Shown: piece by piece, positions 50,916-61,483 of the stretch
Layout: each line of letters opens with the position of its first letter
Numbering within the stretch: position 1 is the stretch's first letter
DNA from: Rhizobiales bacterium 63-22
Lineage (GTDB): Bacteria; Pseudomonadota; Alphaproteobacteria; Rhizobiales; Rhizobiaceae
Assembly: GCA_001898995.1 (NCBI GenBank)
Contig: MKVZ01000004.1
Location: forward strand, 29,072 to 93,071
Direction of reading: 5' to 3'
DNA: 64,000 nucleotides
Made by a program: the position numbers and the translations under genes
Notes under the pieces: model-generated
Seen by the model: only the letters and a program-made list of their open reading frames with translations
The model's database searches: none
What the model was told of the DNA's origin: nothing

Positions 50916-51137
50916 ATGCTGGTCACGTTGGAAGCTGTGGGAGACGAAGTCGGACTGGTTCTGCCCAAGCATATTCTACAGAAGATCGGCGCGAAGACCG
51001 GTGATACGCTGAAGCTGGCGCAGACTGCGGACGGGTTTTCTCTCGAACTGTCGAATGAAGCGTTCGAGAGACCGACCGGGCGGGGGGATTCGCCACGTGA
51101 GCGACATATCCTCAATTTCCGCAAGCCGGACCGTTAA
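50916..51137 (+). CDS. AbrB/MazE-type DNA-binding protein without a toxin partner
   Basis: A 73-residue protein with an N-terminal SpoVT/AbrB swapped-hairpin domain (VTLEAVGDEVGLVLPKHILQKIGAKTGDTLKLAQTADGFSLEL). Such proteins are usually the antitoxin of VapBC/MazEF pairs or transition-state regulators. No toxin gene follows: the next gene, GreA-like, lies on the opposite strand and overlaps its stop by 4 bp. It may be a solitary antitoxin or regulator. Confidence 0.82.
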   Translation: MLVTLEAVGDEVGLVLPKHILQKIGAKTGDTLKLAQTADGFSLELSNEAFERPTGRGDSPRERHILNFRKPDR

Positions 51138-51604
51138 CCAGCCTTCAGCGACACGATTTCCCAGTCCTTGCCGTTAAGTTTCACCACGTCGCCGGCCGGC
51201 TTGCCGAAAAGCATGATCGCCACCGGCGCGACGTGGGAAATTTTGCCATGCGCCGGATCGGCCTCGTCCTCCCCGACGATGGTCCATGTGCGCGTGCCGC
51301 CGTCGTCCAGATTTTCAAGCACCACTGTCATGCCGAAGCGCACCACGTCGCTGTCCGGGTCGGGCACGGAAAGCTCGGCGGTTTCACGCCGCGCGGTCCA
51401 GTAGCGCAGGTCACGCGAGATACGGGCGATCGCCGAACGCTCGCCCGCGACATTGGCTTCGGCCAGTTCGCGCTGCAAATTGGCGATTTCGTCGTCGATC
51501 ATCTTCAGCCCCGTCGACGTAACGAGGTTGCGGTGCGGGCTGACCGGGCGCTCGCCCAGATCGACCGGCGTGTCGTCCTGTTCCTTGGTGAATGCTCTGC
51601 TCAT
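51134..51604 (-). CDS. GreA/GreB-family transcription elongation factor
   Basis: From the ATG at 51604 the protein has 156 residues. The N-terminal coiled-coil (NLVTSTGLKMIDDEIANLQRELAEANVAGERSAIARISRDLRYWTARRETAEL) and the C-terminal FKBP-like domain (FGMTVVLENLDDGGTRTWTIVGEDEADPAHGKISHVAPVAIMLFGKPAGDVVKLNGKDWEIV) show the GreA/GreB pattern. It rescues backtracked RNA polymerase. Many bacteria keep a second, non-canonical GreA-like factor; this may be such a paralogue. Frames to 51724 add no conserved residues. Confidence 0.85.
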   Translation of the reverse strand: MSRAFTKEQDDTPVDLGERPVSPHRNLVTSTGLKMIDDEIANLQRELAEANVAGERSAIARISRDLRYWTARRETAELSVPDPDSDVVRFGMTVVLENLDDGGTRTWTIVGEDEADPAHGKISHVAPVAIMLFGKPAGDVVKLNGKDWEIVSLKAG

Positions 51605-51708
51605 ACCCCGAATGTAGGCGGCAACGGCGGCGCGCACAAGCCTGCCGGCAGCACCGGATGACCCGCTTGCGAAAAGCCGCGACATGTTTTCCATCGGGCG
51701 TATTTTAA

Positions 51709-51728
51709 TTGATTGACCAGTCAATCAA
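51709..51728. promoter_or_regulatory. BetI operator
   Basis: TTGATTGAC and GTCAATCAA, separated by CA, form a perfect 20-bp palindrome extended by ATTTTAA/TTAAAAT-like flanks. It lies 43 bp upstream of betI. The spacing and position suit a TetR-type self-operator, and the TTGA/TCAA half-sites resemble known BetI sites. Confidence 0.8.
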
Positions 51729-51770
51729 GATTAAAATGCAAGATAGAACCTTCAAAAACGGAACAGGACG

Positions 51771-52355
51771 ATGCCCAGAACAGGCATGGAACCCCAGCGG
51801 CGGCGCGAGCTGATCGACGCCGCCATCCGCACCATCGGCCAGCGCGGCTCGCTGGACGTGACCGTGGCGCAGATCGCGCACGAGGCCGGCGTCTCGCCAG
51901 CGCTGGCGCATCATTATTTCGGCGGCAAGGACAAGCTTATCCTCGCCACCATGCGCCATCTGCTGCGCGGACTAGCCCGTGATTTCAACGCCGCCGTGAA
52001 GCAGGCCGGAACCCCGCGCGAGCGCATCGCCGCCATCATCGCGGTCAATTTCTCCGCGGAGCAATTCGTGCCCGAGACAGTCGCCGCATGGCTGACCTTC
52101 TATGTCCATGCGCAGCAATCGGAGGACACGCGGCGGTTCCTGCGCGTCTATGCGCGCCGCCTCCATTCCAATCTCGTCTTCGCGCTGGCACAGCTTACCG
52201 GCCGCGCAAGGGCGCACCGCATCGCCGAAGGCGCGGGCGCGATGATCGACGGGCTTTACATCCGCCACGCGCTCGGCGCCGACGCGCCCGACGCCGCCTC
52301 GGCCATCGCGCTGGTGGAGGATTATATCAACGTGCAGTTGGCGGCGGGGGCGTAG
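51771..52355 (+). CDS. betI: TetR-family choline-sensing repressor BetI
   Basis: A 194-residue TetR regulator. The N-terminal helix-turn-helix ([58 protein letters not shown]) and the C-terminal ligand domain match BetI. It represses the choline oxidation genes when choline is absent. It is first in the operon with betA and betB, and a palindromic operator sits upstream. Confidence 0.94.
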   Translation: MPRTGMEPQRRRELIDAAIRTIGQRGSLDVTVAQIAHEAGVSPALAHHYFGGKDKLILATMRHLLRGLARDFNAAVKQAGTPRERIAAIIAVNFSAEQFVPETVAAWLTFYVHAQQSEDTRRFLRVYARRLHSNLVFALAQLTGRARAHRIAEGAGAMIDGLYIRHALGADAPDAASAIALVEDYINVQLAAGA

Positions 52356-52363
52356 GGCCTTTC

Positions 52364-54013
52364 ATGGAAGCGGATTTCGTCATTATCGGCTCCGGTTCGG
52401 CCGGCTCGGCCATGGCCTATCGCCTGTCGGAGGACGGGCGCTATTCGGTGATCGTCATCGAATACGGCGTGCCCGATGTCGGGCCGCTGATCCAGATGCC
52501 GGCCGCCCTCTCCTTTCCCATGAACATGGCCACCTATGACTGGGGCTTTTCCTCCGAGCCGGAGCCGCATCTGGGCGGGCGCAGCCTCGTCACCCCGCGC
52601 GGCAAGGTGCTGGGCGGCTCGTCCTCCATCAACGGCATGGTCTATGTGCGCGGCCATGCCCGCGATTTCGACCATTGGTCCGAGAGCGGGGCGCACGGCT
52701 GGGCCTTCGCCGATGTGCTGCCCTATTTCAAGCGGATGGAGCATTCGCATGGCGGTCAGGAAGGCTGGCGCGGCACGGAGGGGCCGCTGCATGTCCAGCG
52801 CGGCAAGCGCGACAATCCGCTGTTCCACGCCTTCGTGGAAGCAGGCAGGCAGGCCGGTTTCGAGGTGACGGAGGATTATAACGGCGAGAAGCAGGAAGGC
52901 TTCGGGCCGATGGAGCAGACCATCCATGACGGCCGCCGCTGGTCCGCCGCCAACGCCTATCTGAAACCGGCGCTCAGGCGCCCGAATGTCAAACTGGCCA
53001 AGGGGCTCGCCCGCAAGATCGTGCTGGAAGGCAGGCGGGCCGTCGGCGTCGAGATCGAGGCGGGCCGCAGCTTCACGACCATCCGCGCGCGACGCGAGGT
53101 GATCATCGCGGCCTCGTCCATCAATTCGCCCAAGCTCCTGATGCTGTCCGGCATCGGCCCGGCGGCGCATCTGAAGCAGCACGGCATCGAGGTGGTGGCC
53201 GACCGTCCCGGCGTGGGGCAGAACCTTCAGGATCATCTGGAGGTCTATATCCAGCAGGAATGCACCCAGCCGATCACGCTCTATTCCAGCCTGAACCTGT
53301 TTTCAAAAGCGCGGATCGGCGCCGAATGGCTGTTCTTCAAGACCGGCGAAGGCGCGACCAACCATTTCGAATCCGCCGCCTTCGTGCGCTCGCAGCCCGG
53401 CGTGGAATATCCCGATATCCAGTATCATTTTCTGCCGGTCGCCATCCGCTATGACGGCAAGGCGGCGGCGCAATCGCACGGCTTTCAGGCGCATGTCGGG
53501 CCGATGCGCTCCAAATCGCGCGGCAGCGTAACCCTGCGCAACGCCAATCCGCGCGAAAAGCCCGTCATCCGTTTCAACTATATGTCGCACACGGACGACT
53601 GGGCGGATTTCCGCCATTGCGTGCGGCTGACGCGCGAAATCTTCGGCCAGCCCGCCTTCGACCCCTATCGCGGCGCGGAGATTCAGCCGGGCGCAGGCGT
53701 GCAGACCGACGATGAAATCGACGCTTTCATCCGCGATCACGCGGAAAGCGCCTTCCACCCCTGCGGGACGTGCAGGATGGGCGCGGTTGACGATCCGATG
53801 TCCGTGGTCGATCCTGAATGCCGAGTCATCGGCGTCGAAGCCCTGCGTGTGGCGGATTCGTCCATCTTCCCCCGCATCACCAACGGCAATCTCAACGGGC
53901 CGTCGATCATGGTGGGCGAGAAGGCCTCCGACCATATTCTCGGCCGCACGCCGCTGGCCCGCTCCAATCAGGAGCCGTGGATCAATCCGCGCTGGCAGGT
54001 GTCGGACCGGTAG
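52364..54013 (+). CDS. betA: Choline dehydrogenase BetA
   Basis: A 549-residue GMC-family flavoenzyme oxidising choline to betaine aldehyde. The FAD-binding motif is [41 protein letters not shown] is the conserved GMC signature, and the C-terminus has HPCGTCRMG and [20 protein letters not shown] around the catalytic His region. The start is 8 bp after the betI stop, so the genes are coupled. Confidence 0.94.
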   Translation: MEADFVIIGSGSAGSAMAYRLSEDGRYSVIVIEYGVPDVGPLIQMPAALSFPMNMATYDWGFSSEPEPHLGGRSLVTPRGKVLGGSSSINGMVYVRGHARDFDHWSESGAHGWAFADVLPYFKRMEHSHGGQEGWRGTEGPLHVQRGKRDNPLFHAFVEAGRQAGFEVTEDYNGEKQEGFGPMEQTIHDGRRWSAANAYLKPALRRPNVKLAKGLARKIVLEGRRAVGVEIEAGRSFTTIRARREVIIAASSINSPKLLMLSGIGPAAHLKQHGIEVVADRPGVGQNLQDHLEVYIQQECTQPITLYSSLNLFSKARIGAEWLFFKTGEGATNHFESAAFVRSQPGVEYPDIQYHFLPVAIRYDGKAAAQSHGFQAHVGPMRSKSRGSVTLRNANPREKPVIRFNYMSHTDDWADFRHCVRLTREIFGQPAFDPYRGAEIQPGAGVQTDDEIDAFIRDHAESAFHPCGTCRMGAVDDPMSVVDPECRVIGVEALRVADSSIFPRITNGNLNGPSIMVGEKASDHILGRTPLARSNQEPWINPRWQVSDR

Positions 54014-54084
54014 GAGAACAAGGCAGGACGCAAAGCCGCATCCTCTGCCGTGCGCTCCTCCTCCTTTCAAAGCAGGAACAGACA

Positions 54085-55548
54085 ATGAAAGCACAACCCA
54101 AAGCCTCGCATTTCATCGGCGGCCATTTCGTGGAAGACAAGGCCGGCAGGCCGCTGCCGGTGATCTATCCGGCCACCGGCGAGGAGATCGCGAAACTCCA
54201 TTCGGCGACGCCGGATGTGATTGAGGCGGCTTACGCGGCGGCCATGAAGGCGCAAGCGCAATGGGCGGCGCTGAAGCCCGTCGAGCGCGGGCGCATCCTG
54301 CGGCGCACGGCGGACATATTGCGCCAGAAGAACAAGAAGCTCGCCAAGATCGAAACGCTCGACACCGGTAAGGCCATTCAGGAAACGCTGGTGGCGGACG
54401 CGGCCTCGGCGGCGGATGCGCTGGAGTTTCTCGGCGGCATCGTCGCCGGCTTCAACGGCGAATTCGTGGATCTCGGCGGTTCCTTCGCCTATACAAGGCG
54501 CGAGGCGCTCGGCATCTGCGTGGGCATCGGCGCATGGAACTACCCGATCCAGATCGCGGCATGGAAATCGGCCCCGGCGCTCGCCATGGGCAACGCCTTC
54601 ATCTTCAAACCCTCGGAAAACACCCCGCTTTCGGCTCTGGCGCTGGCGGAAGCCTACAAGGAAGCGGGGCTGCCCGACGGCCTGTTCAATGTCGTGCAGG
54701 GTTTCGGCGACGTGGGCGCGGCGCTGGTCAACCATCGCCTGACGGCGAAGGTCTCGCTCACCGGCTCGGTTCCGACCGGAAAGCGCATCATGGCGCAGGC
54801 CGGAGAACATCTGAAGCACGTCACCATGGAGCTTGGCGGCAAGTCGCCGCTGATCGTTTTTGACGACGCCGATCTCGAAAGCGCCATCGGCGGCGCCATG
54901 CTCGGCAATTTCTACTCCACGGGTCAGGTCTGCTCGAACGGCACCCGCGTTTTCGTACACAGGAACATCCGCGACCGCTTTGTGAAACGCGTTGTCGAAC
55001 GCACCCGCGCCATCCGCATCGGCGACCCGCTGGATGAGGCGACGCAGATGGGACCGCTTGTCAGCGGCGCGCAGCGCGAAAAGGTGCTGGCCTATATCGA
55101 GAACGGCAAGGCGGAAGGTGCGACGCTCGCCTGCGGCGGCGGCGTGCCGAAGTTGCAGGGCTTCGACAAGGGCTTCTTCATCGAGCCGACCGTCTTCACC
55201 GATGTGACGGACCGCATGACCATCGCGCGCGAGGAAATCTTCGGCCCGGTCATGAGCATTCTGGAATTCTCGGACGAGGACGAGGTGATCGCGCGGGCCA
55301 ACGACACCGAATTCGGCCTCGCCGCCGGCGTATTCACCGCCGACCTCACCCGCGGCCACCGCGTGATCGGCGAACTCAAGGCCGGGACATGCTGGATCAA
55401 CGCCTATAATCTCACACCGGTGGAAGTGCCCTTCGGCGGCTACAAGCAATCGGGCATCGGACGCGAGAACGGCACGGCTGCACTGGAGCACTACAGTCAG
55501 ACCAAGACCGTCTATGTGGAGATGGGCAAGGTGGAAAGTCCCTATTGA
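54085..55548 (+). CDS. betB: Betaine aldehyde dehydrogenase BetB
   Basis: A 487-residue aldehyde dehydrogenase that completes glycine betaine synthesis. Catalytic Cys283 ([12 protein letters not shown]) and general base Glu249 ([12 protein letters not shown]) are present, with NAD-binding [14 protein letters not shown] and the closing [15 protein letters not shown]. It lies 71 bp after betA in the betIAB order known in Brucella-type genomes, giving osmoprotectant from choline. Confidence 0.95.
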   Translation: MKAQPKASHFIGGHFVEDKAGRPLPVIYPATGEEIAKLHSATPDVIEAAYAAAMKAQAQWAALKPVERGRILRRTADILRQKNKKLAKIETLDTGKAIQETLVADAASAADALEFLGGIVAGFNGEFVDLGGSFAYTRREALGICVGIGAWNYPIQIAAWKSAPALAMGNAFIFKPSENTPLSALALAEAYKEAGLPDGLFNVVQGFGDVGAALVNHRLTAKVSLTGSVPTGKRIMAQAGEHLKHVTMELGGKSPLIVFDDADLESAIGGAMLGNFYSTGQVCSNGTRVFVHRNIRDRFVKRVVERTRAIRIGDPLDEATQMGPLVSGAQREKVLAYIENGKAEGATLACGGGVPKLQGFDKGFFIEPTVFTDVTDRMTIAREEIFGPVMSILEFSDEDEVIARANDTEFGLAAGVFTADLTRGHRVIGELKAGTCWINAYNLTPVEVPFGGYKQSGIGRENGTAALEHYSQTKTVYVEMGKVESPY

Positions 55549-55772
55549 GGAAAACGGGACAGCATGCCGGAAAGCAGAACAGGCTTTCCCCATGCGGCCC
55601 CTTCGCCCTTTTTTTACATATTCATTTGAAACCGTTATTTTACAGGTCTCGACTTTCAAAAAACTATACTTTCACGTACATATATTCTGGTGCTGGAAAC
55701 AATATAATTGACCGGAACCAGGATCACATTTAGTTTGGAATCTATTGGTGCGTGCGGAATTTCGGGGCAAGA

Positions 55773-56798
55773 ATGCCGGAAGCGATGTTTCTATCGACAG
55801 ACATGCTGGATCCGAAGATTCGCGACGATTTCTGGCGCGAACTGATCAGACCTGTCTTCGACATTTCCTCGCCGTGCGACGAGAAAGGCAATGGCTTCAT
55901 CGGTACGATGCAGTCGCGGCCCTTCGGACGGATGGTGATCGGCACCACCACCTTCAACGGCCAGAAATACCAGCGAACGCCCCGCATTATCGCGCAGGGC
56001 GGGCTGGATTATTACATCTTACAGGTACTTCTGGTCGGGCGGCTGTGGAGCGACTGCAACGGCAATGTCGTCGAGGCGCGGCCGGGCGACATAGTGATCC
56101 TCGATCTGGCGCGGACCATTTCCAGCGAGGCGGAGGCCGGTGCGCGGCTGACGCTGATGCTGCCGCGCGCATCGGTCGACAAGCAGGTCGGACGGCGCAA
56201 CCTTCACGGCATGGTGCTTTCCGGCGCATCGGCATCCATCCGGCTGCTGGTCGATTACCTGAAAGGCATCAATGCTGTCGCCGGACAACTGACCCCGCAG
56301 GAAGCGTCGGCAGTCGAGGAGGCTATGCTGATCCTGCTCGTCGCCGGCATCACCAATACCGGTGGCGCCGCGCCCGATATGCCTGTCACACTGCCGATGC
56401 GCCAGCGCATCCTCGATTATATAGACGCCGGCCTGACCGATCCGATGCTGGGCCCGCAAACGATCATGCGGCATTTCCACATATCGCGCTCGCATCTCTA
56501 CCGCGCCTTCGAGGCGGATGGCGGCGTGGCGCACATCATCCGCGACAAGCGGCTCGATCTCGCGTGGCGCATGTTGAGCGGCAGAAGGGAAAAGCCCTTG
56601 TCGCTGAAGGCGATCGCATGGCGCTGCGGCTTTCAACACGGAACACAGTTCGGCAAGTTCTTTCGGGCGCGCTACGGCTTCTCGCCGAAGGAAGCGCAGG
56701 GCATGGCCCTTCCCTTCTTCGCTCCCGCCACAGGCTTCAATTTCCATGAACACCTCGTGCAGCAGGCGAAACTAGCGGGAATCATACCCAACGTTTAA
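55773..56798 (+). CDS. AraC-family transcription regulator
   Basis: From the ATG at 55773 the protein has 341 residues. An N-terminal AraC_binding_2-like cupin-type domain (about 1-170) is followed by the two-helix-turn-helix DNA-binding domain (about 215-320; LGPQTIMRHFHISRSHLYRAFEADGGVAHIIRDKRLDLAWRML ... IAWRCGFQHGTQFGKFFRARYGFSPKE). A GTG at 55752 would add seven residues. Its targets are unknown. It separates the bet operon from the polysaccharide locus. Confidence 0.92.
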   Translation: MPEAMFLSTDMLDPKIRDDFWRELIRPVFDISSPCDEKGNGFIGTMQSRPFGRMVIGTTTFNGQKYQRTPRIIAQGGLDYYILQVLLVGRLWSDCNGNVVEARPGDIVILDLARTISSEAEAGARLTLMLPRASVDKQVGRRNLHGMVLSGASASIRLLVDYLKGINAVAGQLTPQEASAVEEAMLILLVAGITNTGGAAPDMPVTLPMRQRILDYIDAGLTDPMLGPQTIMRHFHISRSHLYRAFEADGGVAHIIRDKRLDLAWRMLSGRREKPLSLKAIAWRCGFQHGTQFGKFFRARYGFSPKEAQGMALPFFAPATGFNFHEHLVQQAKLAGIIPNV

Positions 56799-56904
56799 GA
56801 AAGCGATTCTAGTGCCTCATGATGTGAATGGCGATTGATTATCATTTGACCATCGCTTTCGTAAGCTGTATCTAATACGATATCTAGTAACTTGACGGTG
56901 CTCT

Positions 56905-57948
56905 ATGACTAGAATTGGGATTGTAATACCCACTCATAATGTAGGTCCATATATATATGAATGTTTACGATCATGTATCTATAATGATGATGATTGTAAC
57001 GTCGAAATCCACATTGTTAACGACAACTCTACTGACGATACCCACTCTGAAATAGATAGGTTTTGCAATGACTATCCGACTGTCAACATATCTGTCTACA
57101 ATACAAAAGGAATTGGACCAGGTGAAGCACGTAACCTTGTCATTCCAAATATCGAAACTCAATATTTACTTTTTGTAGATGGAGATGATTTAATTTCGCG
57201 TCGGAATTTAGATGCCATTCTAGATAAAATGGATGCAACGGGAGCTGATGTCTGCTGCCCAAACATTATTGGATTTGACGATACTGGAAGATATAAGTTT
57301 GACTTCGATAGACCCGTCCTTCGAGAGAAAATCTTGGGTAAAAAAGATGCTTACCTAACAAGTTCGCGGGATAATCCAGAAGTATTGGGTTTAGAAACAT
57401 CAATGTGTATGCGCATTTTCAGAGCAGAATTTTATAGATTAAACAAATTATGCTTTTCTTCTGCACGCTTTTGTGAAGATATATTCCCTTCAAGGAAGGC
57501 ATTTTTACTAGCGCGCAAGGTACTTATTGTAAGAGACGATTATTATTTCTATCGACTCAATAGAATAGCGCAAAGAACAGCTAAAATAGATAATTCCACA
57601 ATGGATCTGTCCGACGTTTTTCGCGAAACCATGGATATTTCGTTGGAACGTGTACTGGACAATGAACAAGGCGGATGGATTCTGAATCGTTTATGCGAAG
57701 CAGCGGTATGGGGCGCGTCACTTATTCCTCCACAGCTTCTTAAAGAATTTGCTTCCAATTTAACAGACAGTTTTGAGCGTGCACCATTAGGCTGGTGGGC
57801 ATCATTCGATCACAACGCCGATGTGCAATGGCGGCAGAAACGCTTTTCTATTCTTTACCTAAAAAATAGAAGCAGGAAAAGTAGGGAACGGGTCATATTC
57901 AACGAACGTTATCGCTTTATTGATCGAAAAGTCTTACGAATCGAATAA
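56905..57948 (+). CDS. Family 2 glycosyltransferase (AT-rich gene)
   Basis: A 347-residue GT-A fold transferase: MTRIGIVIPTHNVGPYIYECLRSCIYN, the NDNSTDDTHSE nucleotide-binding region, and the metal-binding FVDGDD (DxD). The C-terminal half has no recognised domain. Base composition is much lower in GC than the chromosome outside, as in the next two genes. It is followed closely by another GT2 gene. Confidence 0.9.
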   Translation: MTRIGIVIPTHNVGPYIYECLRSCIYNDDDCNVEIHIVNDNSTDDTHSEIDRFCNDYPTVNISVYNTKGIGPGEARNLVIPNIETQYLLFVDGDDLISRRNLDAILDKMDATGADVCCPNIIGFDDTGRYKFDFDRPVLREKILGKKDAYLTSSRDNPEVLGLETSMCMRIFRAEFYRLNKLCFSSARFCEDIFPSRKAFLLARKVLIVRDDYYFYRLNRIAQRTAKIDNSTMDLSDVFRETMDISLERVLDNEQGGWILNRLCEAAVWGASLIPPQLLKEFASNLTDSFERAPLGWWASFDHNADVQWRQKRFSILYLKNRSRKSRERVIFNERYRFIDRKVLRIE

Positions 57949-57973
57949 GTTGAAGAAAACTTGGGTTAAAAAG

Positions 57974-59377
57974 ATGAATTTCCATGCCAAAACTGAAACG
58001 CTATCGATACTTGAAAGTGCATATGCGCAAATCCATAGCGGGCTCATCAATAAAATCATTACAGATGACCCTCATCTGCTTTCCGCAAAGGACGATGAAT
58101 TTGACTGCAAGCCGAGTGAACTCCGATTTATTTCATTAAACGAAGCAAAAGTAAATGATATCAAATCCTTGCTTCGGACTGCTGTCTTTCTTCGTAACTT
58201 CGGAAATATCGATGAGGCACATAATATATTCCGTAAGGCAGGCGTAGAACTATTTCCACACCTCCATTTAAATGCCGATATTCGAAAAATGGATATCGTC
58301 GAGGTGATATCGAAGATATCCGCAGTGTCAGCATATTACGAACTTACAGCACAGAACGTAGGGGTTAGACACACTGACCGCCACTCAGAGTTTGACGTTA
58401 GTGTAATTGTTCCCGTGTATGGAGTCGAAAATTACGTAGAAAAATGCGCTGCCTCGTTAAAGGACCAAAACTTCAAAGGACGATATGAAGTTTTGTTCAT
58501 TGATGACGGGGGGAAAGATCGTTCTGTCGAGATCATAAACAATGTAATAAATGACCACCCTCATTTGAAGATTTTGTCAAAACCAAATGGAGGCGCTGCA
58601 TCTGCGAGAAATTTCGGCATACGGCAGGCTAAAGGACAATATATTGCATTTGTGGATGGCGACGATTACGTCTCTCCTGACTATGTTGATAGCCTTTTCC
58701 GTGCAGCATTGTTGAATAACGCAGACATATCACAAGCAGAATTTTGCTATGTAAATGCATCGACTGGTGAAATTTCGCCACATCTAGAATGGTACTCCAC
58801 TCAACAAGGGCAATTCAGTCCGGTTTCATCGCCTGCATTTAAAATGATGCAGCAAACGCCTGGTATCTGGCGAAGGCTTTATAGTCGTAAACTTCTTGAT
58901 AAATATGGCACTATTTTCAACGAAGAATTTCGGCGCCATGATGATTTGCCGTTTAATATTGAAGTTCTATCCAATGCAGATAATATCGCTATAACAAGAA
59001 CACCAGTTTATTATTATCTACTGGGAAGGGATGGGCAAGACGTTGGCGCGACGGACGAGCGTCTTTTTATCCATTTTCGTCTGTTTGAATATACCAAGGA
59101 GCGGATAACTAGATATTATTGGAATCCCGAATACTTTTATGATTTTATCATAACAATGTGCGCTCATCATCTTTGGGCCTATGATCGTATTGACGATAAA
59201 TTTAAGTCTACATACTTACAGGGATTAGCTGAGCAAGTCTTTCGATCAGATGGGCCTATAGGTATTTTCGGTAGAACGCGCATTCTTTCTAGGCATTTCA
59301 AGAACCGGAGACGCCTTATTTTAAAGGCAGCGCTTATATCTCTTTTCGGATCAAAGCCTTTACCCAGCGATGTTTGA
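57974..59377 (+). CDS. Glycosyltransferase family 2 with N-terminal extension (AT-rich gene)
   Basis: From the ATG at 57974 the product has 467 residues. A helical region of about 140 residues precedes the GT2 domain, which shows VSVIVPVYGVENYVEKCAASLKDQ, EVLFIDDGGKDRS, and the DxD motif FVDGDDYVSPDYVD. A TTG at 57920 overlapping the previous gene would add 18 residues. It probably acts with its neighbours in building a surface glycan. Confidence 0.87.
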   Translation: MNFHAKTETLSILESAYAQIHSGLINKIITDDPHLLSAKDDEFDCKPSELRFISLNEAKVNDIKSLLRTAVFLRNFGNIDEAHNIFRKAGVELFPHLHLNADIRKMDIVEVISKISAVSAYYELTAQNVGVRHTDRHSEFDVSVIVPVYGVENYVEKCAASLKDQNFKGRYEVLFIDDGGKDRSVEIINNVINDHPHLKILSKPNGGAASARNFGIRQAKGQYIAFVDGDDYVSPDYVDSLFRAALLNNADISQAEFCYVNASTGEISPHLEWYSTQQGQFSPVSSPAFKMMQQTPGIWRRLYSRKLLDKYGTIFNEEFRRHDDLPFNIEVLSNADNIAITRTPVYYYLLGRDGQDVGATDERLFIHFRLFEYTKERITRYYWNPEYFYDFIITMCAHHLWAYDRIDDKFKSTYLQGLAEQVFRSDGPIGIFGRTRILSRHFKNRRRLILKAALISLFGSKPLPSDV

Positions 59378-59528
59378 TTGGTATTCTTGTATTGATCCAT
59401 GGGAGGAGGCTTAGCATACCACCTGGATGGGTTCTGATAAGCTTTCTCATTATACTGTTGGTAAAATTTCGAGTGACTTTTGTAGAACGTGAAGAACATG
59501 TGACCATAAATGTTCGTCTATGTTCACG

Positions 59529-61385
59529 CTACATTCTTTTTACACTGCCATATATGCGCCTAATATAATAATAAACCCGACGCAATGCCCACCTGCGCCT
59601 GCTTCCGATCGGAGCGAAGGGGGCTACTATCGCCCGGACAGTATGAAGCGTAACGAGGCCACGCCTTTTTTTTCGCTTCACAAGGCTTACAACCATTGCC
59701 TCATACCATGGCGTTTCGCGCGCCACCGCCCAGAATTCTTCAGCGAAATCTACATCGGGAACGGACCATGGCTTGTTCTCGCCCGCATAATGGAGAATGA
59801 ATGGATTCTCGCGCGACTTGAAATATTCATTACGCGCCTTGGCAGGAAGTCTCTCAAAAAAGGTCTCGGTATTCCCATTTCCATGGAATACGTTCCATCT
59901 TGGATCGAGATATTCAACATCCTCTTGATAGATCATATTCAATATATCCTGATCCATGAACCAATAAAGGTTTCCACTTGCTAAAATCGATTTGATCTCC
60001 GGTATTTTTTCCTTCGCCTTAGATATATTAAATACAACAAGACCAGCCTGAAAATAGCAGGAAACATCACGAAGTCCAAGTTTTTCCTTTAGATAAGCCT
60101 CCGCCTCTAATTCATATGGCAATGCTATCTGCCTGAATTTCCTGAACCCGGTCATTATATAATCGCCGACAGCAGCGATAGACTTGTTCTCTAGTGGAAC
60201 AGCGTCAAGAAGAGAGATATCTTTCCTGACGATCATGTCACCATCCAGATATATAATGCGCTCATAACGAGAAAAAATCTCGGGAATTAGAAGGCGATAG
60301 TAAGTGTCTTTGCTTATGTGCAAATGGGTGGGCAAAGATAATGAACTAAACAAAGCTTGTGGATCGATAAATCGTATATGAAAATTGGCAAAGCTTTTTA
60401 ATGTATATGAAATAAGCTTTCTGTTACGATCAGATATCCCACCGTCAAACACAATAATATCGTAATTATGATCGGGGTTTGATGCATCGGCCATGGATCG
60501 CAAGGTCGTGCCGGCATAAGGCGTAAATCCGTCATTAAACGCCATTACCACTGCCGTGTAATTCGAGGAATAGAACGGAGAAGGAGTGGGCTTCGGCGAT
60601 GTGTCCCGGATGAAAGTCCGCTGAGTGGTTCTCACCTTCAATTCAGGATGGTCGAATATGAGCTTCTCAATATAGATATTAAAAAGCCACTCTGAAATAA
60701 ACCCCAAAATCCTCCTCTCCTGAACGGAGTAGTTAGATACATCTATTTCTTTTTCCAGCTCGAACAATATGTCAAATAACCATTCGCAGTACTCATCAAA
60801 AATATTTCTGCGCATAATAAACATATTGGTAAAATATCCACTTTTACCAATGTTAACCTTACGCGCAAAAGCGGCATAAGATGGATGGCGTCTTGTGAGA
60901 ATTTCTAAAGCTAAATCATAATCAGAAATATTGTGATCGGCGCCCTTATCGAAGTGATCGTACATCGACTTGGAGCCGGAATTACGCACATCCCACTTAT
61001 GCGGAAGAACTAAATCATAACCCTCCAAAAAAGATTTTGCTCCAGACAGATTCAACTGATTGATTGCAAGGTACTTTTCATCGATTGCCTCATATTCGCT
61101 CATTCCCCACTCGTTCTCTTTTGTTTCAACGGGCGAGAGGTTCATATGTCGACGATAATGAAAAATCCCCACATAATCTTGTCCGGATGTATTTTTCCAG
61201 ATCCAATAAAGTGCCGTCAATTCGCAGAATGTATCATTCTTGGTAGAGATATTGTCCCCAGTATCGTCACCCACGTCGCAGAACGTTGTATTTTTCCCAG
61301 CCCGTCCAACATGAATTGGGATGAAGGGCTCACCTGGAATGCAGGCCGAATCTTTATGACCAGCAACATAAATTTCTATCTGCAT
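59529..61385 (-). CDS. DUF4422-GT8 fusion glycosyltransferase (AT-rich gene)
   Basis: A 618-residue two-domain enzyme. The N-terminal part (about 1-255) matches DUF4422, a GT-like domain (IEIYVAGHKDSACIPGEPFIPIHVGRAG ... ELTALYWIWKNTSGQDYVGIFHYRRHM). The C-terminal part (about 270-560) is a GT8 (galactosyl/glucosyltransferase) with YTAVVMAFNDGFTPYAGTTLRSM, YLDGDMIVRKDISLLD (DxD) and FILHYAGENKPW. Two GT activities in one chain suggest sequential sugar additions. Composition is AT-rich like the two GT2 genes it faces. Confidence 0.88.
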   Translation of the reverse strand: MQIEIYVAGHKDSACIPGEPFIPIHVGRAGKNTTFCDVGDDTGDNISTKNDTFCELTALYWIWKNTSGQDYVGIFHYRRHMNLSPVETKENEWGMSEYEAIDEKYLAINQLNLSGAKSFLEGYDLVLPHKWDVRNSGSKSMYDHFDKGADHNISDYDLALEILTRRHPSYAAFARKVNIGKSGYFTNMFIMRRNIFDEYCEWLFDILFELEKEIDVSNYSVQERRILGFISEWLFNIYIEKLIFDHPELKVRTTQRTFIRDTSPKPTPSPFYSSNYTAVVMAFNDGFTPYAGTTLRSMADASNPDHNYDIIVFDGGISDRNRKLISYTLKSFANFHIRFIDPQALFSSLSLPTHLHISKDTYYRLLIPEIFSRYERIIYLDGDMIVRKDISLLDAVPLENKSIAAVGDYIMTGFRKFRQIALPYELEAEAYLKEKLGLRDVSCYFQAGLVVFNISKAKEKIPEIKSILASGNLYWFMDQDILNMIYQEDVEYLDPRWNVFHGNGNTETFFERLPAKARNEYFKSRENPFILHYAGENKPWSVPDVDFAEEFWAVARETPWYEAMVVSLVKRKKRRGLVTLHTVRAIVAPFAPIGSRRRWALRRVYYYIRRIYGSVKRM

Positions 61386-61483
61386 TTTACCTGCTTCATG
61401 TATATGGTGGATATATTTTCTCTATCCGGGTTTATCGATCATAATACACATTTCGTGGCAAGAAGTATGGCGCTTGAAAGACT

